This document shows positions 25,489 through 35,532 of a stretch of DNA of 64,000 nt, piece after piece (positions within the stretch are counted from its first letter, which is position 1; the number at the start of each line of letters is the position of its first letter). This DNA comes from Pedobacter sp. PACM 27299 (GTDB lineage Bacteria > Bacteroidota > Bacteroidia > Sphingobacteriales > Sphingobacteriaceae). The translations under genes and the position numbers were made by a program. Where the stretch lies: NCBI RefSeq assembly GCF_001412655.1, contig NZ_CP012996.1:5518001-5582000 (forward strand). The letters run 5' to 3'. Below the pieces are notes generated by a model. It was not told the DNA's origin. It saw only the letters and a list, made by a program, of their open reading frames with translations, and did no database searches.

Positions 25489-25518
25489 TTGATTTAAAAC
25501 CTCAAAAATGTATCTTTG
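25489..25518 (+). promoter_or_regulatory. Promoter of carA
   Basis: TTG (25489-25491), 19 bp, TATCTTTG (25511-25518): a near-perfect Bacteroidota promoter. It predicts a leader of about 115 nt before carA that carries a small overlapping reading frame. Confidence 0.65.
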
Positions 25519-25527
25519 TATCCCGAA

Positions 25528-25647
25528 ATGAAGGGGTTACTTAACAGCACATTTGTTAACTACAGAAGTGATATCAAAATCACGCATGATCCATCGTTTT
25601 TCTCTTTTTTCACCATAATTTCTCATTTTTATACACACAATGACTAA
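25528..25647 (+). CDS. Possible 39-residue leader peptide overlapping carA start
   Basis: An ATG about 10 bp after the promoter opens a 39-codon frame (MKGLLNSTFVNYRSD...) whose TAA lies 5 bp inside carA, so the two frames overlap by 8 bp. Such an arrangement could couple or attenuate carA translation. It may equally be chance; no arginine or other codon run was seen. Confidence 0.25.
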   Translation: MKGLLNSTFVNYRSDIKITHDPSFFSFFTIISHFYTHND

Positions 25648-26752
25648 CTACACCAAGTTACCTGCAATCTTGTTATTGGCTGATGGCACCGTTTACTACG
25701 GAAAAGCTGCGGGAAAAATCGGCACAACGACCGGAGAAATCTGTTTCAATACAGGAATGACTGGATATCAGGAAATTTTTACTGATCCTTCTTACTTCGG
25801 ACAGATCATGGTTACCACCAATGCACATATTGGGAATTATGGAATCCACAGAGAAGAAATTGAGTCTGACAGCATCAAAATCGCAGGTTTGGTTTGTAAA
25901 AACTACAACATCGGATTTAGCCGCAAAGAAGCATCAGAATCTATTCAGGACTATTTCCAGAATGAAAACATTGTAGGAATTTCAGATATTGACACTCGTG
26001 CTTTGGTACGTCACATCAGAAATAAAGGAGCAATGAACGGCATCATCTCTTCAGAGATCACTGACCTTGAAGAATTGAAAGCTAAATTAGCAGCAGTTCC
26101 ATCTATGGACGGTCTGGAATTGTCTTCTCAGGTATCTACAAAAGAACCTTATTTCTATGGCAACCCAGATGCAACCTATAAAATTGCAGCACTAGACCTT
26201 GGAATTAAAAAGAATATCCTTCGCAACTTTGATGAAAGAGACATTTTTATTCAAGTATTCCCAGCTAAAACCAGCTTTGAAGAAATGAATAAATGGGGTG
26301 CAGACGGATACTTTATCTCTAATGGCCCAGGTGATCCATCGGCAATGCCTTATGCAATTGAAACTGTAAAAGAAATTCTTGCGGCCGATAAACCATTGTT
26401 CGGAATCTGCTTAGGTCACCAGTTATTAGCAGAAGCTAATGGTATTGGTACCATGAAAATGTTTAACGGACACAGAGGATTGAACCACCCAGTTAAAAAT
26501 ATCATCAAAAACCACTGTGAAGTAACTTCTCAGAACCATGGTTTCGGTGTAATTGCTGAAGAGGTGAAAAAATCTGATAAAGTTGAGATTACCCACTTGA
26601 ACCTGAATGATCAAAGTATCGAAGGTATTCGTGTGAAGGGTAAGAAAGCATTCTCTGTACAATATCACCCGGAGTCTTCTCCAGGTCCACATGACTCTCG
26701 TTACTTATTTGATGATTTCATTGATATGATCAAAGGCGAATTGGCCTGGTAA
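25640..26752 (+). CDS. carA: Carbamoyl-phosphate synthase small subunit
   Basis: A 370-residue glutaminase subunit. The N-terminal CarA domain (TGEICFNTGMTGYQEIFTDPSYFGQ) is followed by a class I amidotransferase domain with the nucleophile Cys257 in GICLGHQLL and HPESSPGPHDSRYLF near the end. It frees ammonia from glutamine for carbamoyl phosphate, which feeds arginine and pyrimidine synthesis. The large subunit is not in the window. It has its own promoter and a long leader. Length and motifs are normal. Confidence 0.96.
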   Translation: MTNYTKLPAILLLADGTVYYGKAAGKIGTTTGEICFNTGMTGYQEIFTDPSYFGQIMVTTNAHIGNYGIHREEIESDSIKIAGLVCKNYNIGFSRKEASESIQDYFQNENIVGISDIDTRALVRHIRNKGAMNGIISSEITDLEELKAKLAAVPSMDGLELSSQVSTKEPYFYGNPDATYKIAALDLGIKKNILRNFDERDIFIQVFPAKTSFEEMNKWGADGYFISNGPGDPSAMPYAIETVKEILAADKPLFGICLGHQLLAEANGIGTMKMFNGHRGLNHPVKNIIKNHCEVTSQNHGFGVIAEEVKKSDKVEITHLNLNDQSIEGIRVKGKKAFSVQYHPESSPGPHDSRYLFDDFIDMIKGELAW

Positions 26753-26794
26753 CTAGAGGAATTCTCTTCAAAACATCATTTTACCGTTATATTC

Positions 26795-26836
26795 GAAGGT
26801 TTAGTAGGATTAGGTTTTCTATTCTTCTAAACCTTC
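26795..26836. promoter_or_regulatory. 10-bp inverted repeat before ABC transporter operon
   Basis: GAAGGTTTAG (26795-26804) and CTAAACCTTC (26827-26836) with a 22-nt spacer, ending 13 bp before the ABC gene. No U-tract follows, so it is either a weak carA terminator or an operator. Confidence 0.35.
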
Positions 26837-26849
26837 TTACATTTATAGT

Positions 26850-27620
26850 ATGGACAACACCAATGCCATCATTAGTGTAAAGAACCTCGTAAAAAAATAC
26901 GATGACTTTACCGCAGTACAAGGCATCAGCTTTGATGTGTATGAAAACGAAATCTTTGGACTATTAGGTCCGAATGGAGCCGGAAAAACGACCACTTTAG
27001 AAATCATAGAAACCCTTCGCGAGAAAACTTCAGGAGAGATCCTGGTAGATGGTTATGATGTCGATAAAGAAGCCAGTAAGATCAAAAGAATCATTGGTGT
27101 ACAGTTACAGGCTGCCGGATACTACCCGAACCTAAACCTGGTAGAATTGATGGAGCTATTTTCCGGACTATATGGTGTAGACATCAATCCGATGGAAATG
27201 CTGGAAAAGGTGAATCTTCAAGACAAGGCAAAAGCCAAATATAAAGCGCTTTCCGGTGGACAAAAACAACGTTTTTCCATTGCTACCACCTTAATTAATG
27301 CCCCAAAAATCATCTTCCTGGACGAGCCAACCACTGGTTTGGATCCACAGGCCAGACGTAACCTTTGGGACCTGATCATTGAGATCAGAAAAAATGGCAC
27401 TACCGTAGTCATCACCACCCATTATATGGATGAAGCAGAGCAATTGTGCGACCGTGTTGCCTTTGTAGAACGTGGAGAAATCATTGCATTAGACACGCCA
27501 GACAACCTGATAGACCAGTTGATCAATACTGGTTTTGAAAGAAAAAAAGAAGTTAAGAAAGCCAATCTGGAAGATGTTTTCATCCAACTAACCGGCAAAG
27601 AATGGCGTGAAGACAATTAA
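26850..27620 (+). CDS. ABC-2 type transporter, ATP-binding protein
   Basis: A 256-residue ATPase. Walker A is GPNGAGKTT, the ABC signature is ALSGGQKQRFSIAT, Walker B is IIFLDEPTTGLDP and the switch is TTHYMDEAEQLCDR. It belongs to the DrrA-like exporter class and would energise the permease encoded 8 bp downstream. The substrate is unknown; relatives export drugs, lipids or antibiotics. The pair forms a two-gene operon ending at the 28777 terminator. Confidence 0.93.
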   Translation: MDNTNAIISVKNLVKKYDDFTAVQGISFDVYENEIFGLLGPNGAGKTTTLEIIETLREKTSGEILVDGYDVDKEASKIKRIIGVQLQAAGYYPNLNLVELMELFSGLYGVDINPMEMLEKVNLQDKAKAKYKALSGGQKQRFSIATTLINAPKIIFLDEPTTGLDPQARRNLWDLIIEIRKNGTTVVITTHYMDEAEQLCDRVAFVERGEIIALDTPDNLIDQLINTGFERKKEVKKANLEDVFIQLTGKEWREDN

Positions 27621-27627
27621 TAAGAAC

Positions 27628-28719
27628 ATGAGCAAACCTTACAATCATACTAAAGCTACCATGGCACTTGCGAAAGCAAGTTTCCGTTCGATCATGCGTA
27701 GCCCATCAGCGGTAGTATTTACGCTGGCATTCCCATTGGTTTTTATCCTGGTATTTGGATTTCTTGGCAAAGGGGGCATAAAAGTAGACCTGGCCATTGC
27801 ACCAGGTTCTGACCTACACAATCCCATCATTGTGGCACTGGAAGAAAATCCAGTAGTGCACCTGATCAGGGATAAAGATGCCGCAGAAATTAAAACAGAT
27901 CTGGAGAAGGGCAGCATTGATGGCCTCATTCATGTAGAAAAAAATGCAGCGGAGAAACCTGCTTATAAAGCCAAGGTAGAATATACCTCTGCTTCGATAG
28001 ATAAAGGAAATGTCCTGAAATCAGTGATTCATAACCTGATGTACAACTTAAATTCCAAAGATATGATGCCAACCGTGGCGGAATTGAACGAGAGCACTGT
28101 ACAGGGCCGTATTTACCGCACCATCGACTTTATTCTACCCGGACAGCTTGGCTTCTCTTTATTGAGTACAGGTGTATTCGGAACTGCATTTGTATTTTTC
28201 AATTTACGTCAGACTCTGGTGATCAAACGTTTTTTCGCCACACCGGTGAGAAAATCAAGCATTGTTTTCGGTGAAGGAATTGCCAGAATCGGATTCGCTT
28301 TATTGGGTGCTGTATTTATTATCATGATTGGCCATTTCTTTTTCCATTTTACCCTGGTCCATGGCGCAATTACCGTCATCAATATGTTAATCCTGGCCAT
28401 CATCGGCCTGATTGTATTTATGGGTTTTGGATTCGTCGTCTCTGGAATTGCTAAAAGTGAGAGTACCATCCCTCCTATTTCCAATATCATCACCTTACCG
28501 CAATTCTTATTGTCGGGCACATTCTTCTCTATTGACGCTTTTCCTGAATGGTTGCAGCCCATCAGCAGAGCATTACCGCTGACTTATTTAAACGATGCCA
28601 TGAGAAAAGTTGCTTTTGAAGGTGCAGGATTATGGGATGTAAAACACCAGATTCTGATCATGATTGTATGGGGCATTGGGATTTATGCCGTAGCCGTCAA
28701 GGTATTTAAATGGGAATAA
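27628..28719 (+). CDS. ABC-2 type transporter, permease protein
   Basis: A 363-residue membrane protein. The start is ATG 27628; a GTG frame start inside the ATPase gene is less likely. It has one N-terminal transmembrane helix (SAVVFTLAFPLVFILVFGF), an extracytoplasmic domain of about 130 residues, then five helices at the C-terminal half with ISNIITLPQFLLSGTFFSIDAFPEW, typical of ABC-2 permeases. It works with the preceding ATPase. The substrate is not readable from sequence. Confidence 0.9.
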   Translation: MSKPYNHTKATMALAKASFRSIMRSPSAVVFTLAFPLVFILVFGFLGKGGIKVDLAIAPGSDLHNPIIVALEENPVVHLIRDKDAAEIKTDLEKGSIDGLIHVEKNAAEKPAYKAKVEYTSASIDKGNVLKSVIHNLMYNLNSKDMMPTVAELNESTVQGRIYRTIDFILPGQLGFSLLSTGVFGTAFVFFNLRQTLVIKRFFATPVRKSSIVFGEGIARIGFALLGAVFIIMIGHFFFHFTLVHGAITVINMLILAIIGLIVFMGFGFVVSGIAKSESTIPPISNIITLPQFLLSGTFFSIDAFPEWLQPISRALPLTYLNDAMRKVAFEGAGLWDVKHQILIMIVWGIGIYAVAVKVFKWE

Positions 28720-28776
28720 TCAACTTTTACAAGTTGATTTCAGATTTTCAAATCTTCTCAAAATAAAACATACTCA

Positions 28777-28806
28777 GCGTTCTTTCGAAAGGAAGAACGC
28801 TTTTTT
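28777..28806 (+). terminator. Terminator of the ABC-2 operon
   Basis: GCGTTCTT (28777-28784), 8-nt loop, AAGAACGC (28793-28800), then six T. Outer ACTCAG and CTGAGT can pair beyond the T-run. Confidence 0.85.
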
Positions 28807-29042
28807 CTGAGTAAACCTGTCGGAGCAAGGCAAAAACATACTATAATTTCAGGCTGAATCTTCTTCAATCCATTGCCAAACTGAGCTCAAAAAATTAAAA
28901 AAAGGGCCTTAGAATAATGAAAAACCAACACCACAGTCCACTGGCCCTCAGCCTTATACCACTAAAATATCACATTAGGAATATTAAAAACATGTTAGTA
29001 AATTCCAGTATAAATTAACGAACAACAAAAACCTTTAGAAAA
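28807..29042. other. Non-coding stretch before aquaporin gene
   Basis: 236 bp after the ABC terminator. The only structure seen is AGGGCC (28903-28908) pairing with GGCCCT (28943-28948) across 34 nt. No gene or strong promoter was found. Confidence 0.4.
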
Positions 29043-29726
29043 ATGAAAAAACTAGCTGCAGAATTTATTGGAACCTTTTGGTTGGTTCTTGGCGGTTGCG
29101 GAAGCGCCGTACTGGCCTGCAATTTTCCTGGCGCCGGCATCGGCTTCCTGGGCGTTGCGCTCGCTTTTGGCTTAACGGTAGTGACCATGGCCTATGCTGT
29201 TGGACACATTTCCGGCGCGCATTTTAATCCAGCAGTTACTGTTGGATTATGGATGGGCGGCCGCTTTGATGGCAAAGACCTGGCCCCATATATTATTTCC
29301 CAGGTTTTAGGAGGTATTTTAGCCGCTGCTGTGCTTTATGTGATCGCCACTGGCAATGGCAGCGAAATCGGAAGTTTTGCAACCAACGGCTACGGAGAAC
29401 ATTCTCCCGGCAAGTACAGCATGGTTGCGGCACTGGTTTGCGAAGTAGTCATGACCTTTATCTTTTTACTGGTTATTCTGGGTGCTACAGACGACAGGGC
29501 TCCTAAAGGATTTGCCGGCTTAGCTATTGGATTGAGCTTAACGCTGATCCATTTAATCAGCATTCCAGTAACCAATACTTCTGTAAATCCCGCTAGAAGC
29601 ACCAGTCAGGCGTTATTTGTAGGTGGAGAAGCAATGGGTCAATTGTGGTTGTTTTGGGTAGCCCCTATTGCTGGTGCAATACTCGCCGGATTGGTCTATA
29701 AAGCTATTTTTGCCTCAAAACCATAG
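29043..29726 (+). CDS. aqpZ: Aquaporin Z
   Basis: A 227-residue MIP-family channel with six transmembrane helices and the two half-helix motifs HFNPAVTVG and SVNPARS. The selectivity-filter setting with His and Arg, and the short loops, favour a water channel over a glycerol facilitator. It begins with the typical [24 protein letters not shown]. It appears monocistronic and is followed by a strong terminator. Confidence 0.93.
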   Translation: MKKLAAEFIGTFWLVLGGCGSAVLACNFPGAGIGFLGVALAFGLTVVTMAYAVGHISGAHFNPAVTVGLWMGGRFDGKDLAPYIISQVLGGILAAAVLYVIATGNGSEIGSFATNGYGEHSPGKYSMVAALVCEVVMTFIFLLVILGATDDRAPKGFAGLAIGLSLTLIHLISIPVTNTSVNPARSTSQALFVGGEAMGQLWLFWVAPIAGAILAGLVYKAIFASKP

Positions 29727-29771
29727 CTAGTCCATTTTTTAAGTCGCTATAAACTAATTATATAACATTTT

Positions 29772-29804
29772 AAAAGCCGTAATTAAATTAATTACGGCTT
29801 TTTT
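29772..29804 (+). terminator. Terminator of aqpZ
   Basis: Two 15-nt arms (29772-29786 and 29788-29802) around GCCGTAATTAA, with a minimal loop and a T-run at 29799-29804. Confidence 0.85.
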
Positions 29805-29876
29805 GTGTTTAATTTTTAACTTTGGATATCGCCATAGTAATTGTAAGATTTACACTAAGGCTGACTAACAAAATAA

Positions 29877-31184
<1,308 letters not shown>

Positions 31185-31355
31185 TTTAACGGAATCCTTA
31201 GCCTTAGGGCTGAATTATATTAAATTATTCAGGCAGGATTGCTTAACAAAATAAAGTCTTTTTCGTCCCCAAATCTTTAGAAGAAAAGATTTACAAGTAC
31301 TCAAATGACATTTATTTTGTACGTATGTAAAAAACCTGCAAATCATACAAAGAGA
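31185..31355. other. Spacer between eno and its downstream terminator
   Basis: 171 bp with no reading frame or RNA gene recognised. The terminator lies far from the eno stop, so either eno has a long 3' UTR or a small RNA is made here. No promoter was found to decide. Confidence 0.3.
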
Positions 31356-31389
31356 ACATCCGGAGCGTTAAACCTTCGGATGTTTTTTT
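31356..31389 (+). terminator. Terminator downstream of eno
   Basis: ACATCCGGAG (31356-31365) pairs with CTTCGGATGT (31374-31383) with one G-U; 8-nt loop; seven T. Confidence 0.85.
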
Positions 31390-31484
31390 GTTTTTAAGTA
31401 TGCCGGTTTTTGTTTTTAAGGGTTTATCACATTCTTATACACATTGTGTTCATATTTTCATAGGTTTGTACTTTCATATCTTTA

Positions 31485-31492
31485 TATCTTTG
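31485..31492 (+). promoter_or_regulatory. -7 element close to the divIC start codon
   Basis: TATCTTTG ends 4 bp before the ATG at 31497, so the transcript would be leaderless or nearly so. The upstream TTTG at 31465-31468 has a short 16-bp spacer. Confidence 0.45.
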
Positions 31493-31496
31493 TATC

Positions 31497-31796
31497 ATGG
31501 AACGTTTGCTGGAACTTATACGTAATAAATACTTCCTGTCTGTGGCGGCCTTCATCGTATGGATGTTGTTTTTCGACAGGAATGACATGGTATCTCAATA
31601 CGAATTCCGTTCTGAGGTGCACAAACTTCAGGAAGAAAAGGATTTCTATGAAAAGGAAACTGCGCAGGTTAAGAAAGATCTGAGCGAGTTGAGCACCAAT
31701 CTAAACATGGCGGAGAAATTTGCACGTGAGAAATACTTCATGAAGAAAGACAATGAGGATGTTTTTGTGATTGTAAACGAAGCGCCTAAAAACTAA
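31497..31796 (+). CDS. Septum formation initiator (DivIC/FtsB-like)
   Basis: A 99-residue bitopic membrane protein. A single transmembrane helix (residues about 12-27, FLSVAAFIVWMLFF) is followed by a coiled coil (YEFRSEVHKLQEEKDFYEKE) and the conserved end MAEKFAREKYFMKKDNEDVFVIV. It belongs to the DivIC/FtsB family, which joins FtsL-type proteins at the division septum. It follows eno. Its stop overlaps the convergent TRIC gene by 4 bp. Confidence 0.88.
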   Translation: MERLLELIRNKYFLSVAAFIVWMLFFDRNDMVSQYEFRSEVHKLQEEKDFYEKETAQVKKDLSELSTNLNMAEKFAREKYFMKKDNEDVFVIVNEAPKN

Positions 31797-32404
31797 TACC
31801 CGAATTTAGGAAGTGTGAGTCTATATTTGACCACTACCACTCTAAATATAAAGATAAAGGCTATCACGGAGATATTGGCCATATCATCTTCCATTTTAAA
31901 ATGCTTGAGTCCAAAATAGAGAGAGCCACCCAAAATACAGGCAGTGGCGTAGATCTCCTTTCGGAAAATCAATGGGATCGTATTTAAGAACGTATCTCTA
32001 ATCACCCCACCGAAACATCCGGTAATTGTCCCTAATGCGATACAGATCCCTGGGCTCAGTCCAAATGCAATCCCTTTTTGAATACCCAGCATAGTAAATA
32101 AGCCTAGTCCGAGGGAGTCAAACAGGAACAGTGTAATTTTAAATTTTCTGATGTGCGTTTTAAAGAAAATAGTGGCCAGTGAGGTGAACAGAATCAGCAG
32201 ACAATAGTTGATATCTCTCATCCAGGCTACCGGCGTATCACCGAGCAGCATATCCCTTACCGTACCACCTCCAATGGAAGTCACAAATGCGATGATCAGC
32301 ACGCCAAAAGGATCGAGTCTTCGCTGCATAGCCGCAAAAGAGCCCGAGATCGCAAAGGCAACCGTACCCAATACTTCAATGGTTTCCATTGTACCAATCT
32401 GCAT
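31793..32404 (-). CDS. TRIC/UPF0126 (YicG-like) membrane channel
   Basis: A 203-residue membrane protein with six to seven helices and two internal repeats. Each repeat carries the glycine-rich family motif: GTVAFAISGSFAAMQRRLDPFG with GGGTVRDMLLG in the first, and GCFGGVIRDTF in the second. Bacterial TRIC relatives form trimeric cation-conducting channels. The physiological role is unknown. It begins 12 bp downstream of the VWA-like membrane gene on the same strand, so they are likely cotranscribed. Confidence 0.9.
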   Translation of the reverse strand: MQIGTMETIEVLGTVAFAISGSFAAMQRRLDPFGVLIIAFVTSIGGGTVRDMLLGDTPVAWMRDINYCLLILFTSLATIFFKTHIRKFKITLFLFDSLGLGLFTMLGIQKGIAFGLSPGICIALGTITGCFGGVIRDTFLNTIPLIFRKEIYATACILGGSLYFGLKHFKMEDDMANISVIAFIFIFRVVVVKYRLTLPKFGY

Positions 32405-32416
32405 ATCCTGTGGAAA

Positions 32417-34501
32417 TTAAATTTCTCCGTTTCTCTTTCTGAAAAACCACTCCAAGCTAAGCAATAAGATGATCATCGCAAACAACCATTTAAAATTTAT
32501 CAGCGCTTCATATTTCAGGTCTTCATAACTCAGCGTTTTAATGTTTTCATTCTTTTCAATATCCTGTTTGATTTTGAGAAGATCTGAAGGCATATATAGC
32601 TTGCCATTGGTCTGAATTGCCATACTATTCAGCAATTGGTGGTTGGCAATCGTTTGCTGATATTCCGCAATCATGGCATTCACATAGAAAGCACCCTGAA
32701 CCTGGTATTTTTTGTCCCCCAATGTAGTGCTTGCTGCAAACGTATAATTCCCGGCAGGTAACATCCCCGCATCCAGCTGATAAGTGGCCGCTGTTCTTGA
32801 AAAAAGAAAGTTAAACACCTTTCCCTCTTCATTTTTCAACTGCAGACTCACATCTGGTGTATTTACTGCCACATAGCTATCATTATACAGCAGGGCATTG
32901 ATCAATACCTGCTCATTTTCCTCGAAAATATTTTTTGAAGGATAGACCTTGAACTTACGCTTGTCGTCTTTCACCGCCAGATATTGCACCGTTTTAGCAA
33001 TCAAATCATTCAATACCGGATGAGTCAGGCCATCTTTTGCTTCGGATAATTTCCAGCGCCATAGCCCTTCCCCTATCAGGTAACCGGCTTTACTCCCGTT
33101 GTCATTTACGAAAAACAATTGTGGCGCATCTGTTTTAATCTTTCCTATGCGCTGTTTCAAAGCTACAAAGGCAGTCCCATTGACTATCACTTTTCCAAAG
33201 GGAGCCAGTAATGGATCAAAATTATGGATTACCTTGACCGTAGCGGCATCCATATTGAAAGTCGTAAAATCTGTATTTACAGTAGAAAAAGCTTCCTGAA
33301 TTGCGCTGTTTGCCTCATTAATGCTGACTAGTTTTTGCAGCGCATTAAAGCGGTTAATGTCGGATTGTGCCCCAACAATATACCAGGAAGGTACATTACT
33401 TTGCTGCAATTTTCCCATAAAGGCAGCCCCTGTCCGCTGTACATCTGGCAATTGATATAAGATCAATAAACCATAATCATTCGGATTCAGTACGTTTAGA
33501 TCCTCCCCTACAACCACTTTTATCTCGTAATTTTTATTGGCACTGAGTGCCTGTCTGATCACGGTGAGATCTGGATGCACCCCGCCAGCCGCAATCAATA
33601 CCTTCTGACGTGCATCAATCACTTCTATAAAAATCTGTTGGGTATTGTTTTTCTCTGATACCTCGTTGGCCAATGGGCTCAGCTGCACGGTATATTTTTG
33701 CAGACCCAATTTATTGGCCTTCAGTTTTACAGGAATCGCAGCGGCAAAAGCATTGCTGTTGATCGCCACCGGCTGCTCAGCTACTTGTTTCCCATTTTCA
33801 AATACTTTCAATTTTGCCAGCTCGCCCTTACTTTCAAAAGCCTCAACCTGCACTTCTATCGTAAAGTCATTGTTAAGATAAACCAGGTTATTATGATTTA
33901 CATTAGCTATTCTCAGGTCCCGCTTGGGAATCGTATCGCCCAAAGCAATGGTATATACTGGCGCCTTTAGTTTGTTTAAATCATATAACGGACTCCCACC
34001 ACGGTTAAAGATGCCATCTGAGGCCATAATTACCGCCCCGACGTTCCTGTTCAAGTACTCATCATTTAAGCGGTTAAACAACGCCGTAGCGTTACTCAGC
34101 TTGCCTTTATTACCAAAATCAAAGCCTTTTTTTATACTATCACTAAAATGATAAACTTTTACCTCATAATTTCCTGAAAGCTGATCCCTTAATTTTTGTA
34201 AATCCGCTTCATACTGCCTTTTGTTAAAACCGGCAGGCACGACATGGCCTACGGAAAGCGAATTGTCCTGCGCAATAATGATCAATGGTTTCTCCAGCTG
34301 ATAACTTATTCGCTTCATCAATGGCAAAAACAGCAGGGCGCAGATTACCGCAACCACAACCGCTCTTAACGAAGCCAGAAACCATCGCAACCTGGGATTC
34401 AAATGCGCAGTTTTACGATAAGCGACATAAGCAAACAGCAGTCCTAATAAGAGACAAGCAATCAAAGTCAGTACCGTATAAAAATTAAAGGAATTGCTCA
34501 T
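32417..34501 (-). CDS. VWA-like membrane protein
   Basis: A 694-residue protein with two N-terminal transmembrane helices (about 8-27 and 41-62) and one at the extreme C-terminus (FKWLFAMIILLLSLEWFF). Between them is a large extracytoplasmic part beginning with a von Willebrand-A-like fold. A partial MIDAS motif (DNSLSV) is at about residue 80, with GAVIMASDGIFNRGG after it. BatA-type and related Bacteroidota proteins have this layout, but no family name is certain. Role unknown; envelope stress or regulation is possible. No AAA ATPase partner is adjacent. Confidence 0.75.
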   Translation of the reverse strand: MSNSFNFYTVLTLIACLLLGLLFAYVAYRKTAHLNPRLRWFLASLRAVVVAVICALLFLPLMKRISYQLEKPLIIIAQDNSLSVGHVVPAGFNKRQYEADLQKLRDQLSGNYEVKVYHFSDSIKKGFDFGNKGKLSNATALFNRLNDEYLNRNVGAVIMASDGIFNRGGSPLYDLNKLKAPVYTIALGDTIPKRDLRIANVNHNNLVYLNNDFTIEVQVEAFESKGELAKLKVFENGKQVAEQPVAINSNAFAAAIPVKLKANKLGLQKYTVQLSPLANEVSEKNNTQQIFIEVIDARQKVLIAAGGVHPDLTVIRQALSANKNYEIKVVVGEDLNVLNPNDYGLLILYQLPDVQRTGAAFMGKLQQSNVPSWYIVGAQSDINRFNALQKLVSINEANSAIQEAFSTVNTDFTTFNMDAATVKVIHNFDPLLAPFGKVIVNGTAFVALKQRIGKIKTDAPQLFFVNDNGSKAGYLIGEGLWRWKLSEAKDGLTHPVLNDLIAKTVQYLAVKDDKRKFKVYPSKNIFEENEQVLINALLYNDSYVAVNTPDVSLQLKNEEGKVFNFLFSRTAATYQLDAGMLPAGNYTFAASTTLGDKKYQVQGAFYVNAMIAEYQQTIANHQLLNSMAIQTNGKLYMPSDLLKIKQDIEKNENIKTLSYEDLKYEALINFKWLFAMIILLLSLEWFFRKRNGEI

Positions 34502-34633
34502 AAGTATAGGGCTAAGATGCTAAATTTTAAAAAATAAAATCAAATTATTTCTATAAAACCAGCAAAAGAAAGAATGGTAAAATAGCTGGAGCCTCCTAAT
34601 ACAAAATCAACGCCATTCGGTTTTTTACGCATA

Positions 34634-34716
34634 AAAAAGGAGTATCTGTGTGAAGGCCTAGGAAATTTTGCCCCTTCAGGCAAAAGGTTCCAGCCAGAAC
34701 ACAGATACTCCTTTTT
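34634..34716. terminator. 83-nt compound hairpin after fabG
   Basis: A perfect 18-bp outer stem (34634-34651 with 34699-34716) bounded by A-tract and T-tract. The 47-nt loop carries an inner perfect hairpin TTTTGCC/GGCAAAA (34666-34685) and a partial GGC...GGAA/TTCC...GCC stem. It may terminate fabG, but its size and nested stems exceed a simple terminator. Confidence 0.6.
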
Positions 34717-34755
34717 AAAATTCTTTAAACGCTAAAAACTCCTTAATAAATAGTT

Positions 34756-35499
34756 TTATAACATTCCTCCGCAAACCGACAATACCTGTCCTGTCACGTA
34801 AGCACTCATATCAGAAGCTAAAAACACGCAAACATTTGCAACATCTTCCGGTTCTCCTGCTCTTTTCAAAGGAATTCCTTCTTCCCATCCTTTTACTACT
34901 TTCGGGTCTAATACATCCGTCATTTCTGTACGGATAAAACCTGGTGCAACCACATTCGTACGAATGTTACGTGAGCCCAATTCTTTCGCTAAAGATTTAG
35001 AAAAACCGATGATACCAGCTTTAGAAGCCGCATAATTCGCTTGTCCGGCATTTCCTTGAACACCTACTACAGAGCTCATATTGATGATAGAACCTTTACG
35101 GGCTTTCATCATCACTTTAGAAGCAGCTTTAGAAATGTTAAACACAGATTTGAGGTTCACATTGATCACATCATCCCAGTTTTCTTCGCTCATGCGCATT
35201 AGTAAACCGTCTTTAGTAATCCCTGCGTTATTCACTACAATATCTAAAGCACCAAAATCGGCAACAATATCATTGATCAATTGATCTGCTTCAGCAAATT
35301 TCGAAGCATCTGAGCGGTAGCCTTTCACTTTGGTACCGAAGCTTTGCAGCTCTTGCTCTAATGCTTCACCCTTTTCTACGGAAGACAGGTAAGTAAAAGC
35401 AACGTTTGCACCTTGCTCCGCAAATTTCTCCGCAATCTTACGGCCGATTCCTTTTGAAGCACCGGTGATCAATGCTGTTTTTCCTTCTAATAATTTCAT
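34756..35499 (-). CDS. fabG: 3-oxoacyl-ACP reductase
   Basis: A 247-residue short-chain dehydrogenase. The NADPH motif is TGASKGIG, the structural motif is VNNAGITKDGLLMRM, and the catalytic Ser-Tyr-Lys lies in SSVVGVQGNAGQANYAASKAG. The phrase TKDGLLMRMSEENWDDVI is typical of true FabG of fatty-acid elongation rather than a general SDR. It follows the agmatine deiminase gene by 33 bp and may be read from the same transcript, though the pathways are unrelated. Confidence 0.92.
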   Translation of the reverse strand: MKLLEGKTALITGASKGIGRKIAEKFAEQGANVAFTYLSSVEKGEALEQELQSFGTKVKGYRSDASKFAEADQLINDIVADFGALDIVVNNAGITKDGLLMRMSEENWDDVINVNLKSVFNISKAASKVMMKARKGSIINMSSVVGVQGNAGQANYAASKAGIIGFSKSLAKELGSRNIRTNVVAPGFIRTEMTDVLDPKVVKGWEEGIPLKRAGEPEDVANVCVFLASDMSAYVTGQVLSVCGGML

Positions 35500-35532
35500 T
35501 ATAAATATGTTTGGTTAATATGATTGTAACAA

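Noticed and set aside
31185..31355. tRNA or known small RNA downstream of eno
   Set aside because: No cloverleaf, GTTCRA loop or recognisable RNA family seen; only a distant terminator.
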